Shown here: piece after piece, positions 8,982 through 18,088 of the stretch
Position numbering within the stretch: the first letter of the stretch is position 1
Layout: each line of letters starts with the position of its first letter
Assembly (NCBI GenBank): GCA_019856515.1
Contig: CP082230.1
Coordinates: 5,084,001-5,148,000 of the forward strand
Source of the DNA: Prolixibacteraceae bacterium
GTDB lineage: Bacteria; Bacteroidota; Bacteroidia; Bacteroidales; Prolixibacteraceae
Direction of reading: 5' to 3'
Length of the DNA: 64,000 nucleotides
The notes under the pieces: generated by a model
Seen by the model: only the letters and a program-made list of their open reading frames with translations
Told to the model about the DNA's origin: nothing
Database searches by the model: none
Translations under genes and position numbers: made by a program

Positions 8982-10183
8982 TTAAACTTATTCGAATAAC
9001 GACAGTTCCTGTTTCTTTACATACTTTACTTAAGGGGCAATTGTCATACGTAAATCGATTTATACGTGTGATTGGGATTTCTTCTCCAGGAGAAATGTTA
9101 AATGAAACAAAAAGTCGAGAAGGTATTGATGTTTTTTCTGTAAAAATGAAACGTAAGCCAAGTCCTTTGATAGATATTATTTCTATTTTTCGTTTATACA
9201 AGAAGATGAAAGAGGAGAAACCAGACATTGTTCATACCCATACTCCTAAAGCAGGGATGTGCGGTATGATTGCAGCCAGGCTTTCAAAAGTGCCTATTAG
9301 GATACACACAGTAGCTGGGATGCCTTTGATGGAGAGTGTTGGAATTAAAAGAAAGTTGTTCTTATTTATAGAAAGATTGACATATAATTGTGCATCTTTA
9401 GTATTGCCAAACTCTAATGGTTTGTATGAATTTATCCTTTCTGAAAAGTTGGTCTCTTGTGATAAGTCAGAAGTTATAGGCTTTGGAAGCAGTAATGGTA
9501 TTGATACTTCTTTTTTCTCGATAGATAAAATAATGCCACATACTAAAGTGCTATTGAGAGAAAAATACACAATTAGGCAAGACGATGTTGTTTTACTTTT
9601 TGTCGGGCGTTTGGTTGGTGATAAAGGTATAAATGAGTTGGTCGCATCATTCAAAAATATTCAGCAAAAACATTCAAATCTTAAGTTGTTATTAGTTGGG
9701 CCAAGAGAAGATCATTTAGATCCTTTAGAATCAGAGACGATTAATGAAATACTAAATAATCCCTACATTGTTGAAGCAGGATGGCAAGGTGATGTGAGAC
9801 CTTTTATGGCTATCAGTGACATGTTGGTGTTCCCAAGTTATCGGGAAGGTTTCCCCAATGTCGTTATGCAGGCTGGTGCTATGGGGTTGCCTTCTATTGT
9901 TACAGATATTAATGGTTGTAATGAGATTATTGTAAATGATCAAAATGGAGTTATTATTCCTCCAAAGGATAGCCAAGCTTTGACTAAAGCTTGCTTGAAT
10001 TTGATTGAGGATGATAATAAAAGAATACGTTATGCTTCGTGTGCTAGAGAGATGATTCAAAATCGGTATGAACAACAGTATGTGTGGAGTAAAATGTTGA
10101 AGATGTACAAAGAACAGTTAGATAAAGCTGGAGTTAAGAATAGTATTGTAATACCATCATACGAATGTATCTCAAGAAAATAA
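8978..10183 (+). CDS. Glycosyltransferase family 4 (GT-B)
   Basis: 401 residues with a GT4-type layout. The N-terminal half has [19 protein letters not shown] (acceptor side). The C-terminal nucleotide-sugar domain has [15 protein letters not shown] and [20 protein letters not shown]. The usual EX7E signature reads EGFPNVVMQ here, so the second Glu is Gln, a variant I associate with this subfamily rather than with inactivation. It probably adds one sugar to the lipid-linked intermediate on the cytoplasmic face. It overlaps the dehydrogenase by 4 bases and the sugar transferase by 19. Donor and linkage are not predictable from sequence. Confidence 0.82.
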   Translation: MIKLIRITTVPVSLHTLLKGQLSYVNRFIRVIGISSPGEMLNETKSREGIDVFSVKMKRKPSPLIDIISIFRLYKKMKEEKPDIVHTHTPKAGMCGMIAARLSKVPIRIHTVAGMPLMESVGIKRKLFLFIERLTYNCASLVLPNSNGLYEFILSEKLVSCDKSEVIGFGSSNGIDTSFFSIDKIMPHTKVLLREKYTIRQDDVVLLFVGRLVGDKGINELVASFKNIQQKHSNLKLLLVGPREDHLDPLESETINEILNNPYIVEAGWQGDVRPFMAISDMLVFPSYREGFPNVVMQAGAMGLPSIVTDINGCNEIIVNDQNGVIIPPKDSQALTKACLNLIEDDNKRIRYASCAREMIQNRYEQQYVWSKMLKMYKEQLDKAGVKNSIVIPSYECISRK

Positions 10184-10773
10184 AACCAATTTTAGATTTT
10201 ATTATTTCATTCATTGGATTTGTTATAGTAAGCCCTTTACTATTTATTGTGACTATCCTTCTATTTCTTGCCAATCAAGGTAAACCTTTTTTCTTTCAAA
10301 AACGTCCTGGTTTACATGGAAAACCTTTTTATATCATCAAGTTTAAGACAATGAATGATAAACGTGATGATGAAGGAAACTTGATGTCAGATGCAGAACG
10401 TTTAACTAGAATTGGGTCATTCGTAAGAAAAACAAGTATAGATGAGTTACCTCAATTAATTAATGTTCTAAAAGGCGATATTAGTCTTGTTGGACCTCGT
10501 CCCTTGTTAATGGAGTACTTGCCTTTATATAATACAGAGCAAGCTAGACGTCATGAAGTGAAACCAGGGATTACAGGATGGGCACAGGTTAATGGACGAA
10601 ATTCCATCAGCTGGGAAGAGAAGTTTCGATTAGACGTAGAGTATGTAGATAACTGTAGCTTATTATTAGATTGTAAAATTCTGTGGATGACGGTAAAGAA
10701 AGTATTGGTGCGTGATGGTATTAGTGCTGAAGGTGTTGTCACGATGGATAAGTTTACTGGTAGTACTAAGTAA
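10165..10773 (+). CDS. pglC: Initiating phosphoglycosyl transferase, PglC-like (bacterial sugar transferase)
   Basis: 202 residues, the size of the minimal monotopic phosphoglycosyl transferases. One membrane-associated helix (about 8-33, ILDFIISFIGFVIVSPLLF) is followed by KFKTM and the catalytic Asp-Glu in SIDELPQLINVL, then SLVGPRPLLMEYLP and PGITGWAQVNGRN. Such enzymes transfer a phospho-sugar from a UDP-sugar to undecaprenyl phosphate and start glycan assembly. The nearby pglD and pglE genes suggest the sugar is di-N-acetylbacillosamine, which is inference from context. It overlaps the upstream glycosyltransferase by 19 bases; a repeat array follows. Confidence 0.87.
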   Translation: MYLKKIKPILDFIISFIGFVIVSPLLFIVTILLFLANQGKPFFFQKRPGLHGKPFYIIKFKTMNDKRDDEGNLMSDAERLTRIGSFVRKTSIDELPQLINVLKGDISLVGPRPLLMEYLPLYNTEQARRHEVKPGITGWAQVNGRNSISWEEKFRLDVEYVDNCSLLLDCKILWMTVKKVLVRDGISAEGVVTMDKFTGSTK

Positions 10774-10795
10774 TTCTAAAGAGAAATATAACATG

Positions 10796-10990
10796 AAGCG
10801 TATTTGGGATTGAAGCGCAAGAGATGGCACACTGATGAAACTTATGGCACGGATGAACACTGATTTTTATTGTAGTTGAAGCGCACGAGATAGCACACTG
10901 ATGAAACAGATCTTTTTTGTTCTTGAAGCGTTAGTTGGATGAACCGCTAAAACGCAAAGGAGCAAGGATGAAACACAGGATTAAAAGGTT
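10796..10990 (+). repeat. Degenerate repeat array B
   Basis: Rightward copies of the 'ACTGATGAAAC...GAACACTGATTTTTATTG' module separated by TTGAAGCGCACGAGATAGCA-type linkers, ending in a weak AACCGCTAAAACGCAAAGG copy. It fills the gap between pglC and pglD, the only sizeable gap in that sub-operon. No gene is seen in it. Confidence 0.75.
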
Positions 10991-11007
10991 TATTAAAATT
11001 ATTGATA

Positions 11008-11607
11008 ATGATATATATATATGGAGCAAGTGGTCATGGAAAGGTCGTGTTAGATGCTTTGACTTCTTCCAATATTAAAGTCGATGCTTTTATTGATGAT
11101 GACGAATCAAAGAAGATTTTCATGGAACTACCTGTGTTTCGTTCTCGTCTAATAAAAAGTCATGATAAAGTATATTGGGGTATTGGTAGTTCGTCAATTC
11201 GAAAAATAATAGCTCAAAAAATTAATTGTAATTGGTGTAATCTCATTAGTAACAGTTCTATTTGTTCTAATACTGCTAGAATTGGGATTGGTTCTGTGGC
11301 ATTGCAAGGTGCAGTAATTCAATCTTCTGTTGAAGTTGGAGATCATGTTATTGTAAATACGAATGCTTCTATAGATCATGATTGCATGATTGGTGATTTT
11401 GTTCACATAGCTCCTGGTGTTACTGTTTGTGGAGATGTTACCATTGGAAATAATTCTTGGATAGGAGCAGGTGCAGTTGTCATTCAAGGAATAAATATTG
11501 GCAGTAACGTGATAGTAGGAGCTGGAGCAGTTGTGCTAAAGGATATTCCAGATAATGTTATTGTAGTTGGTAATCCTGTTAGAATCGTAAAAGAGAATAA
11601 TAAATGA
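11008..11607 (+). CDS. pglD: UDP-4-amino-sugar N-acetyltransferase, PglD/NeuD family
   Basis: I start at ATG 11008 (MIYIYGASGHGK); a TTG two codons upstream also reads in frame. 199 residues: an N-terminal small Rossmann-like domain with YGASGHGKVVLDAL, then hexapeptide repeats forming a left-handed beta-helix (IGIGSVALQGAVIQSSVEVG onward), ending at VVLKDIPDNVIVVGNPVRIV. The His of NASIDHDCMIGDFVHIAPG fits the catalytic His of PglD. Such enzymes acetylate the 4-amino group of UDP-sugars. It overlaps the aminotransferase gene by 4 bases, supporting UDP-diNAcBac synthesis rather than a NeuD role in sialic acid. Confidence 0.83.
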   Translation: MIYIYGASGHGKVVLDALTSSNIKVDAFIDDDESKKIFMELPVFRSRLIKSHDKVYWGIGSSSIRKIIAQKINCNWCNLISNSSICSNTARIGIGSVALQGAVIQSSVEVGDHVIVNTNASIDHDCMIGDFVHIAPGVTVCGDVTIGNNSWIGAGAVVIQGINIGSNVIVGAGAVVLKDIPDNVIVVGNPVRIVKENNK

Positions 11608-12734
11608 AAACTAAGATATGGCTTTCGTCTCCCCATATGGGAGGAGAAGAGCAAGCTTTTGTTAAAGAGGCTTTCGATAAGAATTGGATCGCTCCTTTGG
11701 GACCTAATGTAAATGGTTTTGAAGAAGATCTACAAAAATATAATGAAATCACTGCAGCAGCAGCTTTGAGTGCTGGAACAGCAGCATTGCATTTGGCTAT
11801 GATTCTTTTGGGAGTGAAGACTGGTGATGATGTGATCGCTTCGTCTTTTACTTTTTCGGCTACCATTAATCCTATTACTTATCTTGGTGCTACCCCTGTA
11901 TTGGTGGATAGTGAGAGTGAGACATGGAATATGTCTCCAGTTCTATTAGAGGAGGCTATTAAAGATAGAATATTTAAAGGAAAGAAACCTAAGGCTATCA
12001 TGGTGGTGCATCTTTATGGTATGCCAGCTCAAATGGATGAAATCCTTAAGGTGGCTGATAGGTACAGTATACCAGTGATCGAAGATGCAGCAGAGGCGTT
12101 AGGAAGTAAACTTAACGGACAGGCTTTAGGTACATTCGGAAAGCTTGGTGTGTACTCTTTTAATGGAAATAAGATTATTACTACTTCTGGTGGAGGTGCA
12201 TTGGTTTCTGATGATAAAGAGATGATAGCCAAAGCTCGTTTTTTGGCTACACAGGCTAGAGATGCAGCACCGCATTACCAACATTCGCACATTGGATTCA
12301 ATTACCGTATGAGTAATATCGTGGCGGGTATCGGTCGTGGACAGATGTTGGTGTTGGATGATCATATTGCACTGAGAAGAGCAAACCATCAATTCTACCA
12401 AGATCTTTTTAAAGATGTGGTTGGGGTAGAGGTGTTTACTGAACCTGATGAGAAATATTTCTCTAACCATTGGTTGAGCTGTGTGACAATGGATCCAGAA
12501 GTGTGTGGTGTGTCTAGAGAAGATTTGAGGTTGGCTATGGAGAACGAGAATATCGAATGTCGTCCATTATGGAAACCAATGCATATGCAGCCAGTGTTTG
12601 CCGATTGTCCTTTTTATGGGGATGGTACTTCGGAAAGATTATTTGAGATCGGGCTGTGTTTGCCTTCAGGGTCAAATATGAGTGAAGCAGATCGCGAAAG
12701 GATAGCAGCGGTGGTGAAGACTGTGTTTAAGTAG
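11604..12734 (+). CDS. pglE: PLP-dependent UDP-4-keto-sugar aminotransferase, PglE type (DegT/DnrJ/EryC1/StrS)
   Basis: 376 residues. It shows the DegT-family pattern: SAGTAALHLAM (56-66), SFTFSATINP (81-90), the PLP-contacting Asp in IEDAAEALGS (159-168), and the Schiff-base lysine K190 in YSFNGNK. The C-terminal part has GFNYRMSNIVAGIGRGQ. In the PglF-PglE-PglD route it aminates the 4-keto-6-deoxy sugar made by the dehydratases. The start overlaps the pglD stop (ATGA). The stop codon is 3 bases from a repeat array, where co-transcription with wbuC may be reduced. Confidence 0.86.
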   Translation: MKTKIWLSSPHMGGEEQAFVKEAFDKNWIAPLGPNVNGFEEDLQKYNEITAAAALSAGTAALHLAMILLGVKTGDDVIASSFTFSATINPITYLGATPVLVDSESETWNMSPVLLEEAIKDRIFKGKKPKAIMVVHLYGMPAQMDEILKVADRYSIPVIEDAAEALGSKLNGQALGTFGKLGVYSFNGNKIITTSGGGALVSDDKEMIAKARFLATQARDAAPHYQHSHIGFNYRMSNIVAGIGRGQMLVLDDHIALRRANHQFYQDLFKDVVGVEVFTEPDEKYFSNHWLSCVTMDPEVCGVSREDLRLAMENENIECRPLWKPMHMQPVFADCPFYGDGTSERLFEIGLCLPSGSNMSEADRERIAAVVKTVFK

Positions 12735-13200
12735 AAAAGAACCACAAAGGCACAAAGACGGGTTGTTGTGCAGAGGATAGCACACAGATAAAAATCACCA
12801 CTAAGACACGAAGGCACAAAGACGGGTTGTTGTGCAGGGGATAGTACACAGATAAAAATCACCACTAAGACACGAAGGCACGAAGACGGGTTGTTGTGCA
12901 GGGGATAGTACACAGATGAGAATCACCACTAAGACACGAAGGCACAAAGAAAATAATATAGCCACGGATTAGACGGATGAAACGGATTCCCGCGGATTAT
13001 GGTTGTGGTATGTGAGGAAAAGAACCACTAAGACACAAAGGCACGAAGCTGGTTGAAGTGAAGTGTTTAGGCGCAGGGGATGGTACACAGATCTTTAAAG
13101 ATTACCACGAAGACGCTAAGACACGACGGAGTTGAAGCGCAAGAGACCCTGATCATGGATTAGGTGAATTTATGAGGATTTGAAATATATAGAGACACAA
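12735..13200 (+). repeat. Repeat array C with three 64-bp tandem units
   Basis: Starts right after the pglE stop. Three units start at 12797, 12861 and 12925, exactly 64 bases apart. Two are near-identical: ACCACTAAGACACGAAGGCA, then an ACGGGTTGTTGTGCAGGGG linker and TACACAGAT. The third switches into the GCCACGGATTAGACGGAT module at 12961. Further degenerate rightward copies run to about 13130. From 13200 to 13327 there is an AT-rich leader of the next gene with a weak inverted repeat CACCTTGGAA/TTTCAGGGTG at 13278-13303. Confidence 0.85.
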
Positions 13201-13327
13201 TGATGGTGTCTAAGAAATGACATAGCCATGGATTTGGATTTGAAGAATATGATGTTGAAATAATATTGATATATAAGCACCTTGGAATGTAAATTTCAGG
13301 GTGTTTGTGTTTTAAAATGAATATAAA

Positions 13328-13789
13328 ATGTTAATTGACGATAGTTTATTGGATGATGTTTGTGTTAAAGCAGAAGCATCTGAGAGAAAAAGGATGAATT
13401 ATAATTTTCATGATTCGGCTGAGGCTCCTTTGCAAAGGATGTTGAATGCACTGCAAATTGGAACGTATTTGCGTCCGCATAGACATCTAACTCCAGAAAA
13501 AGATGAGGTGTTTATCTTGCTAAGAGGTAGGTTGGCTGTTTTCTTTTTTAATGATAAAGGTGAGGTCGTTGAGTCGGTTATCTTGGATCGAGATAAGGGG
13601 AAATATGGTGTGGATATTCCTGCCGGACAATGGCATGGATTACTGGTGTTGGAGGATGACTCCGTAATCTTTGAAGTGAAGCATGGTCCCTATGAGCCAT
13701 TGTGTAAGGAAGACTTTGCTCCATGGTCACCTGCTGAAGGTGAAGACGGGGTGCAAGCATATATGAAAGAGCTGAAACGTTATTTGTAG
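13328..13789 (+). CDS. wbuC: WbuC-family cupin-fold metalloprotein
   Basis: 153 residues. The cupin ligand cluster is visible: LRPHRHLTPEKDEVFILLRG supplies two His and a Glu, and VDIPAGQWHGLLVLE supplies the later His. WbuC proteins of unknown activity occur beside fnlABC in some enterobacterial O-antigen clusters, which fits the UDP-L-FucNAc genes in this cluster. A metal-binding modification of FucNAc or a related sugar is inference. The stop codon TAG is part of a TAGCCACGGATT repeat copy, so the repeat directly abuts or supplies the end of the gene. Confidence 0.85.
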   Translation: MLIDDSLLDDVCVKAEASERKRMNYNFHDSAEAPLQRMLNALQIGTYLRPHRHLTPEKDEVFILLRGRLAVFFFNDKGEVVESVILDRDKGKYGVDIPAGQWHGLLVLEDDSVIFEVKHGPYEPLCKEDFAPWSPAEGEDGVQAYMKELKRYL

Positions 13790-14005
13790 CCACGGATTAA
13801 AAAGAACCACAAAGTATATTTTGGTTGATGTGTGATAGAAGGGAACCACGAAGGCACAAAGACACGAAGGTTGATTAAGATACACAAAAGAGACCTGGGT
13901 GAAGAAATGTGACCACGAAGGCACTAAGACACGAAGGTTGATGCGTAAGTGGTAATGAACCGCTAAAACGCTAAGGGTTGTGGTGCAAGGGGATCATGGA
14001 AAATT
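13790..14005 (+). repeat. Repeat array D (forward), upstream of the second GxxExxY gene
   Basis: The first copy (CCACGGATTAAAAAG) begins within the wbuC stop codon. Rightward AACCACGAAGGCACAAAGAC and ACCACGAAGGCACTAAGACA copies follow at about 13850 and 13910, then AACCGCTAAAACGCTAAGG near 13958. The last 50 bases before the GxxExxY ATG are unique and AT-rich. Confidence 0.8.
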
Positions 14006-14351
14006 GAACATCTAACCTTGAATAAGTGTTGTTTCTTATGTGTTGATTTAAATATATAATGAAAATGAGGGAGTTCGAATTTATTGCAAATCAAATAATT
14101 GATAGCTCTTATGATGTACATGTCGAAATGGGACCTGGTTTACTTGAATCTGTTTATCAGAAATGTTTGATATACGAATTAAGGTTGAGAGGGTTTTCTG
14201 TTCAAAGAGAAGTGTCTATTCCTCTTCAATATAAAGGCGTTTCGTTAGATAGTGAATATCGTATAGATATATTGGTGGAGAATCAAATAATTATTGAACT
14301 TAAATTGGTTCAAGAAATTTTACCGATACATAAGGCACAATTATTATCTTA

Positions 14352-16067
14352 CCTAGATTTGGCGACTTAACAAAAAAGAATGAAGAGATCTTTATTTATA
14401 TTATTGATTATCATTATCTTAAACTATTGAAAACAAAATTATTTGATTCACTTTTAAGAAATACTCTTGATCATGTCAACGATAACAAAAATAGGTATTT
14501 CACGCTCCAAATTATCAGATCGAGCTGGACTATCACTGATTATGAATTTTATTAAAAACATTGGATTCTATTCCCTAGTATCAAACAAGTTTCTATCAAA
14601 GATCCCCTACAGTGGGTATGGTTTAACATTGGAATCATTTTTTTGTCAAATGGTCGCACATTTTATTGATGGAACTCACAGTTCAATCTGTTCCTTTGAT
14701 AGAAAAAAACTCAGTGCATCATATGCACCCGTTATTGGTGTTGAAAAGAATGAATTAGCCTCTAGTTTTCAAATAAAACGATTCATAGTAAAACTGTCAC
14801 AACTATCAAACAGTGAACTGTCTGAGATTCTAAATGAGCTCTTTATTTGGCGATTACTACATGAAAAGCCTAAGGTTATTGTTCTTGGGGTAGACACAAT
14901 GGTAATGGACAACAATTATTCAGAAAAGAAAGAAGACAATAAACCGACGTATAAAAAAGTAAAAGGTTTTCAACCTCTTCATATATCATGGGAGAACTCC
15001 CTTATAGATGTCCTATTTCGTCCTGGTAATCATCACTCTAATCATGGCAATGATTATACCGAGAGAGTAAAACATATTGTAGATTTGATTAGATCTCGTT
15101 ATAGCGAATCTGTCCCTATAATCGTTTGTTCAGATAGTGGCTTTCTAGATGAAAAAGCATTCAACTTTTTTGATCAGTTGAATATCTCTTTCATTACAAC
15201 AGGAAAAATGTATAAAGACATAACCTCTGAACTAGAACACATTAAATGAGGTGATTGTGAGAAATATACTAATGGAACGTTACAATGGGATCTCTATGAT
15301 TTTGGCAATAAATTAAAGAGCTGGAGTAAGTTTTGGCGCTGCATCGCAACTTCATTGTCTCGAGAAGAAGATGGTCAGAGGGTATTAGATCTGTCAGGTC
15401 CTGACAATCTGATTTACACCAATATTGGAAAAAATAAAATCTCAGACGAACGATTAAAAAAAGTAGATATGAGTGATGTTTTAACTGCGAAAGGTATAGT
15501 TCAGTTATCTCACCATAGAGGTGCAGACGAATTAATTCATCGTAGCCTAAAAGAGTTGGCTACTACTGAATCATTGCCATTTAAGAAATTTAATCAGAAT
15601 AAGGTCTATTACTATATTCTGGCAATGAGCCATTCACTTTTTGAGGCCTATAAGAATGACATTTCCTACGATAAAATATCGGCCAAAGCATATCCAAATA
15701 CATTTAGAAGAAAATTAATCGATTTTGCTGGTGAAATTGTTGAAGGAGGAAGAAATACAACTTTAAGAATCGCAAAAGAGGTACAAGAAGAATTTGATAT
15801 TAAAGAATTATGGGAAAGATGTTTAAAACCTCCAATTGTATTATTTACAGCAGCTTAGTGTTTTAATCTTGTATTGAAAGAAAAATTAAACCGAACGGTA
15901 ATGGGAAAGGTATACCCTAAAATAAAAAGGTAGAGTTAGTATCGTAATAGAAATCTAAAATATGACTAGAATAAGACCAAAAACTTACGAGAAAACACTC
16001 TTGCTTCAAAAAAAAATGAGATGGCGACTTTGATTTATGCTGATAATCTATAGTCGCCAAATTTAGG
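14352..16067 (+). mobile_element. IS1380-family insertion sequence, copy 1
   Basis: 1716 bases. Terminal inverted repeats read CCTAGATTTGGCGACTTA at the left and AGTCGCCAAATTTAGG at the right, resembling the CCTAGATT start of ISEcp1-type IS1380 elements. Five-base target duplications TCTTA flank it (14347-14351 and 16068-16072). The single transposase gene carries a nonsense mutation. A second copy of identical length lies inverted at 24822-26537. Confidence 0.93.
14473..15858 (+). pseudogene. IS1380-family transposase with internal stop codon
   Basis: The frame matches the intact 461-residue transposase of copy 2 at nearly every position. Codon 259 is TGA (15247-15249) where copy 2 has CGA (Arg), a C-to-T transition, so translation ends after 258 residues. 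The remaining frame continues intact to 15858. Putative catalytic D141 (GVDTMVMD) and D221 (CSDSGF) lie before the stop. Few other differences exist (P/A at about 45, V/I at 90), so the lesion is recent. It could move only if supplied with transposase by the other copy. Confidence 0.9.
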
Positions 16068-16186
16068 TCTTACCTAAAGATGACAGATTGCCATTTGGGG
16101 TTTCTTATAAACTTTAATGTCCCATTGATCAAAAATGGAATTTGTCGGATGGTTAATTAATATTGTAGAAAATAGTTTTGTGATAC

Positions 16187-16512
16187 GATATTTTTCTTTG
16201 TGCCTTCTTTCCCAGCATTTCATACTGGGCTATGTTCTATTTCCCTTTCAGGGAATACTTCAACCCTTCGTGTCTTTGTGTCTTCGTGGTTCATTTAAAT
16301 GATCCGTGAAAATCCATTAAATCCGTGGCTATATTATTTTCTTCGTGTCTTAGTGCCTTCGTGGTTCATTTAAAAGATCCGTGGAAATCCATTAAATCTG
16401 TGGCTATAATTTTTCTTTGTGCCTTCGTGTCTTAGTGGTTCTTCTATGATCCGTTCAATCGTGGCTATAATTTTTCTTTGTGACTTCGTGTCTTTGTGGT
16501 GCTTTTTCTTCT
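16187..16512 (-). repeat. Inverted repeat array D' downstream of the second GxxExxY gene
   Basis: Every module here is the reverse complement of those elsewhere: CTTCGTGTCTTTGTGTCTTC, CTTCGTGGTTCATTTAAATG, ATCCATTAAATCCGTGGCTA and so on, about four CACGAAG/CACGGATT pairs. A leftward hairpin module (CCCAGCATTTCATACTGGG, and CCCTTTCAGGGAA) lies at 16213-16252. It is the only long leftward array among plus-strand genes and mirrors array D across the GxxExxY gene. The region 16513-16693 is unique, with no gene I can support. Confidence 0.88.
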
Positions 16513-16693
16513 TCTTGCGTATCTATATGCTACATGATGCGGAGGTGAGTTCAGCGTTTTACCTGTGTGCTATAATCTTTTTTAAAATGCCATATTTGTC
16601 TTTGACAGGTATGGTATTTTTTGTTATTTTTGTTTCTATTCTGGGAAGGGTGCTTGGGCATCGGTGGGACGGGTAAATACTAAATCCCTTAGG

Positions 16694-18088
16694 ATGAAAC
16701 GCTTTTTTATTTTTATTTTATTGCCTTGGTTCTTTTATGGAGAGCTGAAGGCCCAAATGCAGGCATCTGTATCTTCAGCTATTGTTTTTGGCGGAGAGGA
16801 GCAGACGCCTTTCTTTATTTATAGTGGACAGGAAGGCCAAGTGCTTCAAACAGATCAATTCTTCACTCCCTATCTTTTTATGGATGTCGGATATAATACT
16901 ATTTCAAAGCGTAAGAGGTGGACTTTTACTTCTAAAGTGAGTGGTTATGTTACTAGTCAACCAGATCAAAATATGCTGGTGTTAAACCAATATTATGCCG
17001 CTGCTACTTATTTGGGTTTTCGACTCTCTTTGGGTGCAGAATCTACGAGCCCTCGATATGGTGGTTTGTCCTTAACCAATGGAGATATGTTGATGAGCAA
17101 TAATGCCCGTCCTTATCCTAAGGTAGTGTTCTCTACGGATGGTTATATTGCTCTGCCTTTTGGTGTTTTGTCCAAGTGGATAGAGTGGTATGCTGAGTAT
17201 GGAGAAGGTGTACTCAATGATGACCGCTATGTGGATCGACCTCATCTGCATCAAAAGAAATTTCATTTGAAACTAATGTTACCTCATGGATTTAGTGTGA
17301 CGGCTGGATTAGATGACTATGTGATGTGGGGTGGTTCTTCTCCTAAATATGGTGAGCTCGATGAATCGTGGCAGGGCTATTGGGATGCTATTATGGGAAA
17401 TGCAGCTTCTAGTGATGGTTTGATTGGAGATCAAATGAATGTCGCAGGAAATCATGTGGGACAGCATGTTTTTCGTGTCGGTTATGAAGTGAAAGATTTT
17501 GAGTTGGAGGGTTATTATCTGCACCTCTTTGAGGATGGCTCTGGGAAAGATTTTATGAACTTCCCAGATGGTACATGGGGTGTCTGTTGGCATAAGAAAA
17601 AAAGATCTTGGTTGGAGACGGCGGTGGTGGAGTGGACTATCACCAAAGACCAATCGGGTACAGAGCATATTGCTGGGCAACCTTCAGGAAAAGATAACTA
17701 TTTTAATCATGGGGTGTATGCTTCTGGCTGGACTTATTATGGACGTACTATAGGGACTCCATTGATGGTGCCACGCAAAAATGATCAAGGTTTTGCCTCT
17801 ACTAGAATGGAAGGTTTATATGTTGGTTTGGGTGGAACTGTTCAAGACAGATGGCGGTGGGAGCTGCGCAGTGCCTACTGGAAACACTATCGATGGTATT
17901 ATAAGGATGATCCTAAGAGTTATGGATCTAATAAAGGATATCCTAAAGAACAGTGGAGCCTTGGAGCGAGGGTGTTATATCGATTGAGTGATAGGTGGGG
18001 TTGTCGAGTAGATATGGCAATGGATAGAGGTGATGTGGTAGGGGATAACATCGGGGTGATGTTCGGAGTGAAGTACCAAATAAAATAA
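16694..18088 (+). CDS. wzi: Wzi-family capsule assembly outer-membrane protein
   Basis: I start at ATG 16694, which gives a good signal peptide (MKRFFIFILLPWFFYGELKA, then Q); a GTG 30 bases upstream is also in frame. 464 residues, mostly amphipathic beta strands. Landmarks of the Bacteroidota Wzi-like family (PF14052) are DDYVMWGGSSPKYGELDESW, VGQHVFRVGYEV and NHGVYASGWTYYGRTIGTPL. Wzi is an outer-membrane barrel that helps anchor or organise surface polysaccharide, so it fits the cluster. Stop TAA is followed directly by a TAGCCACGGATT repeat copy. Confidence 0.85.
   Translation: MKRFFIFILLPWFFYGELKAQMQASVSSAIVFGGEEQTPFFIYSGQEGQVLQTDQFFTPYLFMDVGYNTISKRKRWTFTSKVSGYVTSQPDQNMLVLNQYYAAATYLGFRLSLGAESTSPRYGGLSLTNGDMLMSNNARPYPKVVFSTDGYIALPFGVLSKWIEWYAEYGEGVLNDDRYVDRPHLHQKKFHLKLMLPHGFSVTAGLDDYVMWGGSSPKYGELDESWQGYWDAIMGNAASSDGLIGDQMNVAGNHVGQHVFRVGYEVKDFELEGYYLHLFEDGSGKDFMNFPDGTWGVCWHKKKRSWLETAVVEWTITKDQSGTEHIAGQPSGKDNYFNHGVYASGWTYYGRTIGTPLMVPRKNDQGFASTRMEGLYVGLGGTVQDRWRWELRSAYWKHYRWYYKDDPKSYGSNKGYPKEQWSLGARVLYRLSDRWGCRVDMAMDRGDVVGDNIGVMFGVKYQIK

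Larger units (their letters stand above)
14059..16160 (+). pseudogene. GxxExxY gene interrupted by an IS1380-family element
   Basis: The left part (14059-14351) encodes G27-L-L-E30-S-V-Y33 and the core D70, E80-L-K82. The IS (14352-16067) then breaks the frame after QLLSYL. Removing the IS and one TCTTA duplicate joins 14351 to 16073 in frame. The restored protein is 126 residues, ending LKMTDCHLGFLINFNVP... with stop TAA 16158-16160, matching the tail of the intact copy at 2734. The gene was therefore intact until the insertion. It is flanked by rightward repeats upstream and leftward repeats downstream, like the first GxxExxY gene. Confidence 0.9.

Noticed and set aside
16419-16676. 85-codon ORF before wzi
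   Set aside because: It begins inside leftward repeat copies and is an arbitrary hydrophobic translation of T-rich DNA.
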